Source: an uncultured bacterium (GTDB lineage: Bacteria; Myxococcota_A; Polyangia; Polyangiales; Houyiibacteriaceae). Taken from it: DNA of 64,000 bases. Position numbers and translations under genes: made by a program. Below are positions 33,325 through 43,208 of the stretch, one piece after another; the stretch's first letter is position 1; every line of letters starts with the position of its first letter. The DNA lies in assembly GCA_938024995.1 (NCBI GenBank), contig CALJDU010000041.1:56794-120793 (forward strand), given 5' to 3'. The notes beneath the pieces were generated by a model, which did no database searches, was not told the DNA's origin, and saw only the letters and a list, made by a program, of their open reading frames with translations.

Positions 33325-34307
33325 TCGTCATCGACGAGCGTCCCGACCTGACACAAGAAGCCGGTGTTCAAGGTTCGGTTCACCATCAGCATCCGCTGAA
33401 CCGCGCGATCGATCACGCCCTTCTCTTGCCCGTTGGGTTGCCCGGCGAGCCACCACTCGTCGGGAATATTGGAAAGCGACGAAGGAGCGCAGAGCGGAGC
33501 GAACATGGGAGGGAGGCGCCAAATCATTTACTTTATTTGGAGGGAGGGGCGGACAGCCCCTCCAAGAATATTCGGCGCGCTCCCGTCGCTCCACATCAGC
33601 GGGTCGTCCATGTCGGCCCGGGTGAGCCCGGTCGCGTAGTAGAGGCGGACATGCGCGGGCGTTCGGATCTCGAGAAGCACCGCGCGGAAGGCGTCTTCGT
33701 CTTCGAACTTGGGCAACGAGTAGCCGCGCGCTTCGCAGGCCGCGGGGTGCTCGTCACGATCGATCCGTTCTTCGCAGATCAGGAACGTGCGCCCCGCGTC
33801 GCTCGTCGTCGTGCAGTCTTCGCACGCGCCTTCGTCGATCGCCTCGTCGCAGTCGTCGTCCTGCCCGTTGCAAGTGTCCTCGCCCGAGTCGTCGTCCGCG
33901 CACATCAGCGTCCCTGCGAGGCACACGGTCGTCCCGCGAGCGCACATGTCGCCGTTCTCATCACAGGGCACGCCGGCTTCGTCCGCGCCGTCCGGCGTGT
34001 CCTCGTCGCAGTCATCGTCCACCCCGTTACAGAGCTCTGGACCGCTGCAGGAATCCGGCGCGGTGTCTACGGGCGGAGCGGTGTCAGCGTCGCGCGGGCT
34101 GGAGTCGAGCGCATCGGGAGCGTCTTGTGCATCCGGCGCGTCGGCGTCCGCGTCCGCGTCCCACCCGACATCACCAAACACGCAGCGCGCAGCGACACAG
34201 CTGGCGCCCTCCGGGCAGTCGCTCGCGACGTCACAGCGAAAACGACCGTCCGGCACCTGCGTACATCCCGTCACGAACACGAGCAGCGCGCTGAGGAAGC
34301 GAGACAT
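33321..34307 (-). pseudogene. C-type-lectin-like lipoprotein gene interrupted by a 95-bp insertion
   Basis: The gene starts at ATG 34307 with a lipobox VTGC, an Asp/Ala linker and two MopE-type motifs (CNGVDDDCD, CNGQDDDCD). A C-type-lectin-like domain then begins (~185 onward: 'AACEARGYSLPKFEDEDAF', 'LMWSDGSAPN'). At 33572 foreign sequence begins and brings a TAA. On the other side the lectin domain continues in the same frame ('IPDEWWLAGQPNGQ', ending 'GFLCQV'). Removing one target copy plus the insert (102 bp) restores an unbroken 294-residue protein. The product as it stands lacks the last ~60 residues of the domain. Confidence 0.85.
33471..33565 (+). mobile_element. 95-bp miniature insertion with 7-bp target-site duplication
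   Basis: Flanked by direct repeats GAATATT (33464-33470 and 33566-33572). Inside are a GC-rich block (33487-33504), an AT-rich stretch with CCAAAT/ATTTGG (33519-33540) and a hairpin GGAGGGGC/GCCCCTCC (33543-33563). No coding capacity, so it would move in trans as a MITE- or REP-like element. Its GC-rich block and end hairpin resemble the elements at 23387-23613. Terminal inverted repeats are weak or absent. Confidence 0.75.
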
Positions 34308-34377
34308 CCCGCCCCTAGTCTGCCCGTCAACCGCGCGAACCGGTACTCCTTCGCGTTACGATCGCGACGGCGGTCGC

Positions 34378-36774
34378 ATGAGCACGAACGAAGAAGAAAC
34401 TCGGCGTACGTTTGACCACGCCTTGACGCGCTGGCGCGACACGCGGAACCCAGTGCTCGCGCGGTTCGTCTTGCGCCTCGGTCGCGCGCTCGAAGACGAC
34501 ACACATCGCAAGCTCCGGAGCCTGAGCCTGGTGAAGCAGAGCAAGTGGATGCACCTGGCGCGGACCTCTCCCGCGCCGCAACGGGACGCGCTCCTCGCGA
34601 CGCTCATCCGCTGCGCTCCCAAGCATCGCGTCGCGCGGATCGCGCAGCTGGAGCGCTTCGGTGACGATCCACGCGTCACCGACTACTGCCTGCACTGGTT
34701 CACCGTGTTCCCGGAACGCACCGCGCCATGGATCCCGACCTACCGCGCGCTCGCTGCGCAGCTTCAACGCATCGGCGACCCGCGGAGCGCCGCGCTCACG
34801 ATCCCGCGCGCGCGTCTGCGCTCTCCTCCGTTCCGCGCGTTCCTGGAGGAGATCATCCCGACCCTTCGACGCTACGCACCGGAGGGCATCGAGATCGGCG
34901 CGGAGGAACGAATGGACCTCGCGATCGCGGTCGACGCGCTGTGCGGAGAAACGCGCAGGCCCGTCCTGTCTTCCTCCCCCGCGCCACGGGTCACGGCAAA
35001 CGCGTCGCATCACCGAGACCAATCGCTCACCGCCGGTCTCGTGCGCGACGTGCAGGTCGCCGGCGACGTGACCGCGACTCTCTTCTCGCCGACCGCGTTG
35101 AAGGTGACGCGCGGCAGCGGGGAACAACAGCGTACGATTCATGTCACCTCGGCGGACCGCTTCTCCCTCGCCGAAGACGGGACGACGCTCAGCACGATCG
35201 GGATTGACCCCGAACGCGGCACCGTCGAGATGACGGTCTGGTCGCTTCGCGCGGAGCCTGAGGTGCTCGCTCACAGCAGCGCGCACCTCTCGAACGACCG
35301 CGTCGAGTTCTACTCGGTCGCGACCGCGGCCCTCACGGACCGCGCCGTCTTCGCGCATCGCTCCTCTTTCCCGCGTCCCGACGACACCCAAGAAGCGCCT
35401 CAGCACTACCCCGCGTACATCGTCGAGCTCGCCGCAGGTTCGGAGTCGGTTCACGAGATCCCGGTACTGGGGATCGGCAACGCGACGCAAATGGTCGCGC
35501 AAAAAGGGGGACTGGACCGTGAAGAGGTGGTCGCGATCATGCTCCCCGCGCAGCTCGTCTTGCTCGGCGAGGGAGCGCTGCGGAACATCCGAACGATGCG
35601 AGGCGGGAGCGCGCTCGTCGACGTTCTCGGGCCCGACCGCTACCTCATCACGTCCTTTGGCGACGCCTGCGCCGCGACGATCGTGGACGCGCAGAGCGGC
35701 GCGGTGCGGACCCATCTCGTCCCGCACGGGACGTTCGCGGGGGCGCTGGCGAGCGGCGGCGAAGTCGTGACCTTGCAACGACTCGAGGGCCAGCTCGTCG
35801 TCCGCGACGAATCCGCGCGCACGCTGCTCTCGGTGCAGGTGCCCGAAGAGATCCACCGCGTGCAGCTTCACCGCGCGCATTGGTTCGTTCCCGGTCGCCC
35901 GGAGATGTGCGTCCAAATCTCGCGTGACCATGAAGCGACATCGCGTCTCCAAGACATCATCGCGCCTCGGGTCGATCTCCTGGTCGCACAGGACGACGGT
36001 TTCGCAGCCGCGCTTGGGACCGAAGTGATGATCGAACGCGCGCTCGCGCGGGATCGCCCGGAGCGCCGCGGGTTGCACCTGGAAGACCCCGTCACCGCGC
36101 TCGCGATCACCGCCGATCGGGTCCTCGCGGTGCGGAAGAAGAAGCCCGGCGCGATCTCCATCTACTCCCGCGGGCATCGCGAGGTGTTCACGTCGCATCG
36201 CGCGCCGATCGCCGCGCTGGTGGTCGATCGAACGCGGAAGTCAGTGATCGCGGGACATCGCGATGGCGTGATCGCGACCTACGACCAGTCAGACGTAGCG
36301 GAGCACATATTCGCGACCGGCGAGCCGCTCGGCGCGCTGGTGCTCGCGGCCCGCGACTCGGTGTTGGTGGGCGCCGGCGAGCGACTGCGATGGTGGTCAC
36401 TCGCGGGAGAAGAGCTCGGCGCGGTGCCTCGCGCCTTCGACCGCCTCGCCGCGCTCGCCGGGCGGGCGACGGTACTCGCTTCGGACCGAGAGGGGCTTTT
36501 CGTTATCGACCTAAAGACCCGCGCGGGGAAGCGCCTCGGAGAAGAGATCACCGCGCTGGCGACGCACAAGAGCGGGCTCGTCGCGTTCGCACGGGGAGCG
36601 GTCGTGACCCTCGCGAACCTGATCGACGGGGAACTCGAGACGTGCGTGACGCTGACCGACGCGGCCGGAGCGGTCCACGCGCTGGCGTTTACGGAGCACG
36701 AGCTGATCGTCGGGACCGCGGGGTCTTCCGGCGGGACGTTGAGCCGCTATCGCCTCGCGCTCGCGCAGACGTAG
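34378..36774 (+). CDS. Large beta-propeller-like protein with helical N-terminus
   Basis: 798 residues. Residues ~1-200 are helical and Arg-rich with a HEAT-like pattern ('RVARIAQLERFGDDPRVTDY'). From ~215 on, short beta-blades repeat to the end, e.g. 'ALVVDRTRKSVIAGHRDGVI' and 'ALAFTEHELIVGTAGSSGG', as in WD40 or quinoprotein-like propellers. No signal peptide. It resembles in layout the WD40 protein at 480-2762 but is not an obvious paralogue. Function unknown; probably a scaffold. Divergent from the lectin gene (70-bp gap). Confidence 0.75.
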   Translation: MSTNEEETRRTFDHALTRWRDTRNPVLARFVLRLGRALEDDTHRKLRSLSLVKQSKWMHLARTSPAPQRDALLATLIRCAPKHRVARIAQLERFGDDPRVTDYCLHWFTVFPERTAPWIPTYRALAAQLQRIGDPRSAALTIPRARLRSPPFRAFLEEIIPTLRRYAPEGIEIGAEERMDLAIAVDALCGETRRPVLSSSPAPRVTANASHHRDQSLTAGLVRDVQVAGDVTATLFSPTALKVTRGSGEQQRTIHVTSADRFSLAEDGTTLSTIGIDPERGTVEMTVWSLRAEPEVLAHSSAHLSNDRVEFYSVATAALTDRAVFAHRSSFPRPDDTQEAPQHYPAYIVELAAGSESVHEIPVLGIGNATQMVAQKGGLDREEVVAIMLPAQLVLLGEGALRNIRTMRGGSALVDVLGPDRYLITSFGDACAATIVDAQSGAVRTHLVPHGTFAGALASGGEVVTLQRLEGQLVVRDESARTLLSVQVPEEIHRVQLHRAHWFVPGRPEMCVQISRDHEATSRLQDIIAPRVDLLVAQDDGFAAALGTEVMIERALARDRPERRGLHLEDPVTALAITADRVLAVRKKKPGAISIYSRGHREVFTSHRAPIAALVVDRTRKSVIAGHRDGVIATYDQSDVAEHIFATGEPLGALVLAARDSVLVGAGERLRWWSLAGEELGAVPRAFDRLAALAGRATVLASDREGLFVIDLKTRAGKRLGEEITALATHKSGLVAFARGAVVTLANLIDGELETCVTLTDAAGAVHALAFTEHELIVGTAGSSGGTLSRYRLALAQT

Positions 36775-36822
36775 CGCGCGATTCGAGAGCCTAATGTTCG
36801 AGGGCGCAAACTCGAGGGTGAC

Positions 36823-38793
36823 CTACAAGAGCGCGAGGACGTCTTCCGCCGAGATCGTCCGCTGATTGAGGACGACGGTTCCGCTGCCGTCGATCAGGAT
36901 CCAGCGCGGCACGAACGAGAGGCTAGGAAAGCCGCTCTCGTCGCGCACGATGGTGTGACGCGTCTCCTCGGTAGACCGCCAATCCGCACAATCAGCATCC
37001 GAGATAGGCTCTGGCCCGGGCCCGAACGAAAGCAGTTCCATGAAGCGAACCGCGCTGAAGCGAGGGTCTTCAAAGAGCGTGTTCATCTGCCGACTCTCCG
37101 CGAGATAGGGCGACAGCCTCGCACTGGCGAGGATCACGGTCGGGCCCACCTGGCAGCTAGCGTAAGCCAGTGGTTGAGGCGCCCCGCTTCCGCAATCGGT
37201 CGCGGTGAACGGCGGGAACACATCGCCGACACGCGATCCAAACGGCGGCGTGAGCGCGGCAGAACAGCTCGTCGAACACGTCGTCCGGACTCCTTCCAAG
37301 CAGCCGTTGAGCTCACCGCACGCGACGTCGAAGCAAGGCAACATGGTCTCGACGCCGTCGTCGGTAAACGCGGCAGCGTCGCAAGCGGAAAGAGAGCGCG
37401 GGAGGCCACACGCAGCAGCCCGCTCTCGACAGCGCTCCTCGAACGCGACCGCAGCCGCCCTCGGCGCGACCTCCGACGCGGGACGCGAGAAGCACTCTGA
37501 GGTGCAACTACTGGAGCTGTTGAGACACAAGGCAACCGCGTCCTCTGCGGCGCTCCGCACGCAGCGAGTCTCCGCCTCGCAGGTTGCGCGATCGCGCGGT
37601 TCCCGGCCACAACGTTCGTCCCAGGCCGCCGAAGCGTCGCACAAGGTCTCCGGCACGCGACATGACAGGAGCTCATTCACGCACAGGCCGACTTCATCAC
37701 AGTCCTGCTCAAGGCAAGCGATCATCGCGCTAGCGGTCGCGTCGGTAGCGAGCTCTAGATCGCACGCGTCCTCGCTAAACCCACCACACGTCGCCAGGCG
37801 CGCGCGGCACTGGGTGACCACCGCAGGCGGACGTGGTGAGCTCATGCAGCGCGCGTCTGACTCGGCACAAGAGAGTCCGTCGATGCAGTCGGCCACCGCC
37901 GCCGCCCTGGCCGGAACCACCGGGACACAGCTGTACGAGTCTACGCAGTCGGCATAGGAGACAAGCGGTCGAAGGCGACATCGGTTCGATCGTTGCTGAC
38001 GCGCAACGCAGATGTCCGCGCCGCTGTCGTCCGTCGCGCATGCGGCGTTCTCGAGACAGCGTGCGTGTTCCCCGCACGCGCTTGGGAGACAGAGCCCGAG
38101 GCGCTCGATCTGTTCGTCTTCGATCGCGTCGAGGTTGCAGAACTCAAGCGGAACGGGGGCGACTCGACCGCATCGGTCGCGCGCGGCGAGGCATTCACGT
38201 TGGAACATCTCATACGCAGGGGACGCCATTGCGCCGAGGCGCTCAAGCGTTCGGCATGAGTCGGGGCTCTCTCCGCACGCGAGGCCATCGATGCACGTGA
38301 TGATGCGCGGAATCAGGTCGCTACGAGGTCGCGTACAGGTCGCGAGGCACTCGTCCAACGAGATCGGCGCTCCGCCACACCGAACCTGTCTGTTGAACTC
38401 CGCGATGCAGACGTCCAGGAGGGTCGCTGAGCTGTCTGGTGCATCCGCAGCAGCGTCGCTCACGTCCATCGCGCTATCGACCCCGCTGTCGATGGTACCG
38501 ACATCCGCGTCCGGCATCGCGTCCGGCATCGCGTCCGGCATCGCGTCCGGCATCACGTCCGGCATCGCGTCCGGCATCACGTCTGGCATCACGTCCGGCA
38601 GCGCGTCCGGCATCGCGTCCGCGGCATCAACGGCATCAACGGCAACGTCTCGTGAGGTGTCGCGCGTATCCGTCGCGTCCGCGACATCGGCCCTTGCGTC
38701 CTCCGCGCCCCCATCGTCATCGCCGCAAGCAACAACGCCGACCAGAGCGAGCGTGAATACGAGACGGAGCGACAGCCGACGCGAGTGAATCAT
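36823..38793 (-). CDS. Cys-rich lipoprotein with MPDA repeats and thioredoxin-like C-terminus
   Basis: 656 residues from the ATG at 38793, where the signal peptide begins (lipobox VVAC). The linker holds nine tetrapeptides of the form (A/V)(M/L)PD. Residues ~125-520 carry many spaced Cys in four or more similar blocks ('C...L.C....... C.......C'). The last ~125 residues start 'GDVFPPFTATDCGSG' and read like a thioredoxin/peroxiredoxin fold without a CxxC, ending 'PRWILIDGSGTVVLNQ'. The redox Cys pair is absent, so a structural or lost enzymatic role is likely. Surface location inferred. Confidence 0.75.
   Translation of the reverse strand: MIHSRRLSLRLVFTLALVGVVACGDDDGGAEDARADVADATDTRDTSRDVAVDAVDAADAMPDALPDVMPDVMPDAMPDVMPDAMPDAMPDAMPDADVGTIDSGVDSAMDVSDAAADAPDSSATLLDVCIAEFNRQVRCGGAPISLDECLATCTRPRSDLIPRIITCIDGLACGESPDSCRTLERLGAMASPAYEMFQRECLAARDRCGRVAPVPLEFCNLDAIEDEQIERLGLCLPSACGEHARCLENAACATDDSGADICVARQQRSNRCRLRPLVSYADCVDSYSCVPVVPARAAAVADCIDGLSCAESDARCMSSPRPPAVVTQCRARLATCGGFSEDACDLELATDATASAMIACLEQDCDEVGLCVNELLSCRVPETLCDASAAWDERCGREPRDRATCEAETRCVRSAAEDAVALCLNSSSSCTSECFSRPASEVAPRAAAVAFEERCRERAAACGLPRSLSACDAAAFTDDGVETMLPCFDVACGELNGCLEGVRTTCSTSCSAALTPPFGSRVGDVFPPFTATDCGSGAPQPLAYASCQVGPTVILASARLSPYLAESRQMNTLFEDPRFSAVRFMELLSFGPGPEPISDADCADWRSTEETRHTIVRDESGFPSLSFVPRWILIDGSGTVVLNQRTISAEDVLALL
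38507..38622 (-). repeat. 12-bp tandem repeat inside the lipoprotein gene
   Basis: About nine copies of a 12-bp unit (consensus GCATCGCGTCCG on the plus strand, with a few substitutions) encode the (A/V)MPD repeat. A 9-bp unit (GCATCAACG) follows twice. Slippage would change linker length in multiples of four residues without a frameshift. Confidence 0.85.
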
Positions 38794-38836
38794 CCCATCA
38801 AGATGACAGCCGAAGCGGCGCGAGGATCGACAAAGC

Positions 38837-38848
38837 GTGTTCAAACAC
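38837..38848. promoter_or_regulatory. Dyad in the lipoprotein/uvrB divergent gap
   Basis: GTGTT and AACAC face each other around CA, 55 bp before the uvrB start. It could be a regulator site, for example for SOS control of uvrB, but it does not match a LexA box I can name with confidence. Confidence 0.25.
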
Positions 38849-38902
38849 TGTCGGCTCCGCTCCTGACGATTTCTGTCGCCTCAAACTGATACCTTGGGGC
38901 GC

Positions 38903-40978
38903 ATGAAGTTCGAGCTCGTGACCAAGATGTCGCCTAAAGGCGATCAGCCGACCGCGATCAAGGAACTCGTGGCGGGTCTGACTCGCGGCGATGTCCACCA
39001 GGTCCTCTTGGGGATCACCGGCAGCGGCAAGACCTTCACGATCGCGAACACGATCGAGCAGGTGAACCGGCCGGCCTTGATCATGGCGCCCAACAAGACG
39101 CTCGCGGCACAGCTCTACACCGAGATGCGCGATCTCTTCCCGAACAACGCGGTCGAGTACTTCGTCAGCTACTACGACTACTTTCAGCCTGAGGCGTACG
39201 TCCCGACCTCGGACACCTATATCGAGAAGGACGCGATCGTAAACGACCGCATCGACCGAATGCGTCACGCCGCGACCCGGGCGCTGCTCTCACGGCGCGA
39301 CACGATCATCGTCTCGAGCGTCTCGTGCATCTACGGCATCGGTTCGGCCGAGTGGTACCACCAGATGCTGATCGAGCTGGTGCGCGGCGAGGAGTACCTG
39401 CGCGATCGCTTGCTCCGACGCCTGGTCGAGATCCAGTACAAGCGCAACGACATCGACTTTCACCGCGGTACCTTTCGCGTGCGCGGGGACGTGGTCGAGA
39501 TCTTCCCTGCACACTCCGACAATCTCGCCATCCGCGTCGAGTACTGGGGCGATGAGATCGAGCGGATCTGCGAGGTCGATCCTCTCCGCGGAACAGTCAC
39601 CGCGGAGCTCGAGCGCTACGGCATCTACCCGGGCAGTCACTACGTGACCCCCGAAGACCACCGCGCCCGCGCGATCAAGGACATCCAGGTCGAGCTGCGC
39701 GAGCGGCTCCAAGAACTGGAAGCCGCGGGCAAGCTCCTTGAGCGACAGCGGCTGGAACAGCGGACGATGTACGACCTCGAGATGCTCGAGCAGATGGGCT
39801 TCTGCACGGGCATCGAGAACTACGCGCGGCACCTCGCGGGGCGCGAAACCGGTCAGCCGCCGCCGACCTTGCTCGACTACTTCCCGGACGACTTCATGGT
39901 CATCTTGGACGAGTCGCACTTGATGGTCCCGCAGCTCAACGCGATGTACCGCGGCGACCAAGCGCGGAAGAAGACGCTCGTCTCGCATGGCTTCCGGCTG
40001 CCGAGCGCGCTCGACAATCGCCCGCTGCAATTCTCAGAATGGGAAGAGCGCGCGAAGCAGGTCATTCACGTCAGCGCGACGCCGGGCGACTGGGAGGTCG
40101 AGCAGACCTCCGGCGTGGTCGTCGAGCAGGTCATCCGTCCAACCGGCTTGCTCGATCCGCTCATCGAGGTGCGCCCGGTGAAGCACCAGGTCGACGACTT
40201 GCTCAAAGAGATCCGCGATCGCGTCGCGAAGGACGAGCGGACGCTCGTGACCACGTTGACCAAGCGCATGTCCGAGGACCTCACCGAGTACTACAACGAG
40301 CTCGGCGTGAAGGTGCAGTACCTCCACAGCGACGTCGACACACTAGAGCGCGTTCAAATTCTGGGCGAGCTTCGCCGCGGGACCTTTGATGTACTCGTAG
40401 GCATCAACTTGTTGCGTGAGGGTCTCGATCTTCCGGAGGTCTCGCTCGTCGCGATCCTCGACGCGGACAAGGAGGGCTTTCTGCGATCGCCACGTTCGCT
40501 CATCCAGACGATGGGACGGGCAGCGCGAAACCAGAACGGTCTCGTGATCATGTACGCCGACAAGATCACGAAGGCGATGGACGTCGCGATGTCAGAGACG
40601 ACCCGGCGACGCGAGATTCAAGAGGCGTACAACAAGAAGCACGGCATCACGCCCCAAACGGTGAGCAAGGCGGTGCTCCAGCTCGACCCGAGCATGGGCA
40701 CGACCGACTACATGCGCGTCCCCAAAGAGAAGAGCGAGCCGGTACCCGTGAGCGAGATCCCGGAACGGATCGATGCTCTTCGTTCGGAGATGTTGCTGGC
40801 CGCGGAGAAGCTCGACTTCGAGAAAGCGGCGGAGCTACGCGATCGCCTCGAGCTGCTGAAGAATCAGCGAGAGGCGCACGAGCGAGACGAGCGACGAACG
40901 CGGCGACGCGGAGCGCGTGACGAGCCGCCCAACAGCGATGCGAAAAAGAAGGGCAAGAAGGGCCGGAAACGTCGCTGA
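38903..40978 (+). CDS. uvrB: Excinuclease ABC subunit B (UvrB)
   Basis: 691 residues from the ATG at 38903 (a TTG three codons upstream is less likely). Walker A GITGSGKT (37-44), the 'YVPTSDTYIEKDA' beta-hairpin region that inserts into damaged DNA, the helicase motif 'MGRAARN' and the C-terminal UVR domain ('RSEMLLAAEKLDFEKAAELR') that binds UvrC. UvrB verifies lesions and loads UvrC in nucleotide excision repair. A highly basic tail (~30 residues) follows the UVR domain. uvrA and uvrC are not in the window. Confidence 0.98.
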   Translation: MKFELVTKMSPKGDQPTAIKELVAGLTRGDVHQVLLGITGSGKTFTIANTIEQVNRPALIMAPNKTLAAQLYTEMRDLFPNNAVEYFVSYYDYFQPEAYVPTSDTYIEKDAIVNDRIDRMRHAATRALLSRRDTIIVSSVSCIYGIGSAEWYHQMLIELVRGEEYLRDRLLRRLVEIQYKRNDIDFHRGTFRVRGDVVEIFPAHSDNLAIRVEYWGDEIERICEVDPLRGTVTAELERYGIYPGSHYVTPEDHRARAIKDIQVELRERLQELEAAGKLLERQRLEQRTMYDLEMLEQMGFCTGIENYARHLAGRETGQPPPTLLDYFPDDFMVILDESHLMVPQLNAMYRGDQARKKTLVSHGFRLPSALDNRPLQFSEWEERAKQVIHVSATPGDWEVEQTSGVVVEQVIRPTGLLDPLIEVRPVKHQVDDLLKEIRDRVAKDERTLVTTLTKRMSEDLTEYYNELGVKVQYLHSDVDTLERVQILGELRRGTFDVLVGINLLREGLDLPEVSLVAILDADKEGFLRSPRSLIQTMGRAARNQNGLVIMYADKITKAMDVAMSETTRRREIQEAYNKKHGITPQTVSKAVLQLDPSMGTTDYMRVPKEKSEPVPVSEIPERIDALRSEMLLAAEKLDFEKAAELRDRLELLKNQREAHERDERRTRRRGARDEPPNSDAKKKGKKGRKRR

Positions 40979-41029
40979 CTTGTCGCTGACTCTTCGTTGA
41001 AGCGCGGAGCGGTTGCGGTAGGGTGGCGC

Positions 41030-43153
41030 ATGCTCTCCGCTCCCCAGTTTTCCCTCGCCACGTTCATTGTCGCGCTCTTCGCGATGAGCGGCTGCTTTGT
41101 GGACGCCTCTCCGCTGGGTGAGGACGCAGGGATGCCCGACACCTCGATCGACACGTCTCGCGACAGCGGGATGGACGCCGATGACGCGGACATCGACACC
41201 GGCGACACGGGAACCGACGCAGACACCGGACCCGACGCGGACACCGGCGGCCCCGACGCGGACACCGGCGGCCCTGACGCGGACACGGGAGTGGACGCCG
41301 ACACGATGGACACGTCGTGTGTGGAAGGAACGCGCTGCCGCGATGGCGTGACGGTCGAAACCTGCGTCGGCGGAGCCCTTACCCTCGAGACCTGCGCCGG
41401 CTCGGCGGTCTGCCGTGAGGTCGGCGGTACCGCGGTCTGCGCGGAATGCGAAGAAGGCGAGACGGTCTGCGTGATGAACACCTTGCGCACCTGCACAGGT
41501 GGATCGTTTGTCGAGACGGCGTGCCCCGAGGTCTGCTCGAGCAGCTTGGAGCCTCCGGCGTGCGTCGATTGCGAACCCGGCACGGTCGAGTGCTTGGATG
41601 GTGACACGGTCCAGGAGTGCAGCGCGGTGGGTAGCTGGGAAGCGCGGGAGTGCGATGACATCTGCCTCGATACGCTCTCGCCGTCCGCTTGCGTCAGCTG
41701 CACGCCGGAAGAAACAGAGTGCGTGGACTCGGACACGCGTCGCGTCTGCGGAGGTGACGGCGAGTGGGTCGAGACTGAATGCGATGACGTCTGCGAAGTG
41801 CGCGACGGCGTCGCGGTGTGCGTCGAGCTCGAGTGCACCGAGGGCGAGACCGAGTGCGCCGGCACCACGCTCCGGCGCTGCGTCTCCGGGATGTGGACCG
41901 ACGACCGCTTCTGTTCATTGGGCTGCTCCGAAGAGTTTGATCCTGCGGCGTGCGAAGAGCTGGTGCCGAGCAACTTGGGCCCGCTTCCAAGCGCGTCGAC
42001 CCCGAGCGCGGGTCTCGACATGGAGGACCACTCGGACGCGGTAGGCGTACGTCGCTTCTTTTTGAGCGGCGACGACGGCGCGATCTTGGTGGTCGACGCC
42101 GGCGGACAGCGCCCGGTTCGCGGGGCGGGCGAAGGCACTATCGAGGGGATCAACTACGCGCGACGAGTACGCGGAGGAACGGAGTACGCGGTCTTTGTCG
42201 TCGAGAGCGTGTCTCTCGGCGCGCAGGACGAGCTTTGGTTGTTGGGCACGCGTCCGGTCTTGCTGATCTCTATCGGAGACGTCTCGGTAGAAGGTTTGGT
42301 GTACGCCGGCGCGATTCTGGATCTGTCGACCTCACGCTGGACGCCAGGAGCCGGCGGCGGCGGACCCGGGCAGGGTCAACGCGTGATCGGCCGCAGCGGG
42401 CGCGGCGGAGGTGCAGGTGGAGGGCAAGGTGGCGACAACTCGTTGGGCGACTTCGGAGCAGCCGATGGCGGTGGCGGCGGCGGGAGTTTCGGTGCGCTCG
42501 GCGCGACCGGTGGAAGGAGCGAAGGCGGAGCCGCCGGCGCGCTCTATGGAAACGAAAACCTCGTACCGCTCCTCGGCGGATCGGGCGGCGGCGCGGGTGG
42601 CGACGACCAAGGAGGCAATGGCGGCGGTGGTGGCGGCGCGATTCAGATCACGTCGTTCACTCGAATCACGATCAGCGGCAACGTCATGGCATCAGGTGGT
42701 CCCGGCCTCGGAGGGGCGCGCGGACTTGGCGACGGTGGCGCTGGTGGCGGCGGCGGATCGGGAGGCGCGATACTCCTTGAAGCCCCCATCGTCATCGCGA
42801 CTGGAACAATCGGGGTCCCAGGCGGCGGCGGAGGCGCGGGCTGGCGGTGCCGGGGCTCTGGAGGTTCCTGCAACGCCGACCCGTCGACCGGTGCAGACGG
42901 AAACCGATTGCGCATCGTCGGGACCGACTCTGCAGACGGCGGCGCTGGCGCCGGTGATGATGGCGGCAGCGGCGGGGATGGGCACGTCACATCCGCATCG
43001 ACGGCGGGCGCGAACGCCAACAACGGAGGCGGAGGCGGCGGCGGCGCCGGGCGGATCCGCATCAATGGTCGCACCCGAACACTCACCGACGTGACCTACT
43101 TGCCGAGCGAAGTCGCAACGCGCGGCGACATTCTCACCGCGCCACTGGAATAG
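41030..43153 (+). CDS. Gly-rich Cys-repeat lipoprotein, tandem paralogue 1
   Basis: 707 residues from the ATG at 41030. Lipobox MSGC, Asp/Thr linker to ~98, then six Cys-rich repeats of ~40 residues ('C..GE..C.....R.C..G.W....C...C') to ~320. Next is a beta domain with 'LWLLGTRPVLLISIGDVSVEG', followed from ~443 by ~240 residues of Gly-rich sequence with fixed landmarks (LLGGSGGG.GGD, GGGAIQ, GVPGGGGGAGWRC, GGGGGGGAGRIRING). The Gly-rich part likely forms a polyglycine-II-like or beta-helical surface structure. Paralogue 2 follows at 43209. Confidence 0.82.
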   Translation: MLSAPQFSLATFIVALFAMSGCFVDASPLGEDAGMPDTSIDTSRDSGMDADDADIDTGDTGTDADTGPDADTGGPDADTGGPDADTGVDADTMDTSCVEGTRCRDGVTVETCVGGALTLETCAGSAVCREVGGTAVCAECEEGETVCVMNTLRTCTGGSFVETACPEVCSSSLEPPACVDCEPGTVECLDGDTVQECSAVGSWEARECDDICLDTLSPSACVSCTPEETECVDSDTRRVCGGDGEWVETECDDVCEVRDGVAVCVELECTEGETECAGTTLRRCVSGMWTDDRFCSLGCSEEFDPAACEELVPSNLGPLPSASTPSAGLDMEDHSDAVGVRRFFLSGDDGAILVVDAGGQRPVRGAGEGTIEGINYARRVRGGTEYAVFVVESVSLGAQDELWLLGTRPVLLISIGDVSVEGLVYAGAILDLSTSRWTPGAGGGGPGQGQRVIGRSGRGGGAGGGQGGDNSLGDFGAADGGGGGGSFGALGATGGRSEGGAAGALYGNENLVPLLGGSGGGAGGDDQGGNGGGGGGAIQITSFTRITISGNVMASGGPGLGGARGLGDGGAGGGGGSGGAILLEAPIVIATGTIGVPGGGGGAGWRCRGSGGSCNADPSTGADGNRLRIVGTDSADGGAGAGDDGGSGGDGHVTSASTAGANANNGGGGGGGAGRIRINGRTRTLTDVTYLPSEVATRGDILTAPLE

Positions 43154-43208
43154 CGCGACACCGCGAACGCGCCGTGACGTGCTCACCACTTCGGGATAGG
43201 TTGTCTCG

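Noticed and set aside
33471..33565. Group I/II intron or intein
   Set aside because: 95 bp is too short for either and no intron core or splicing motif is visible.
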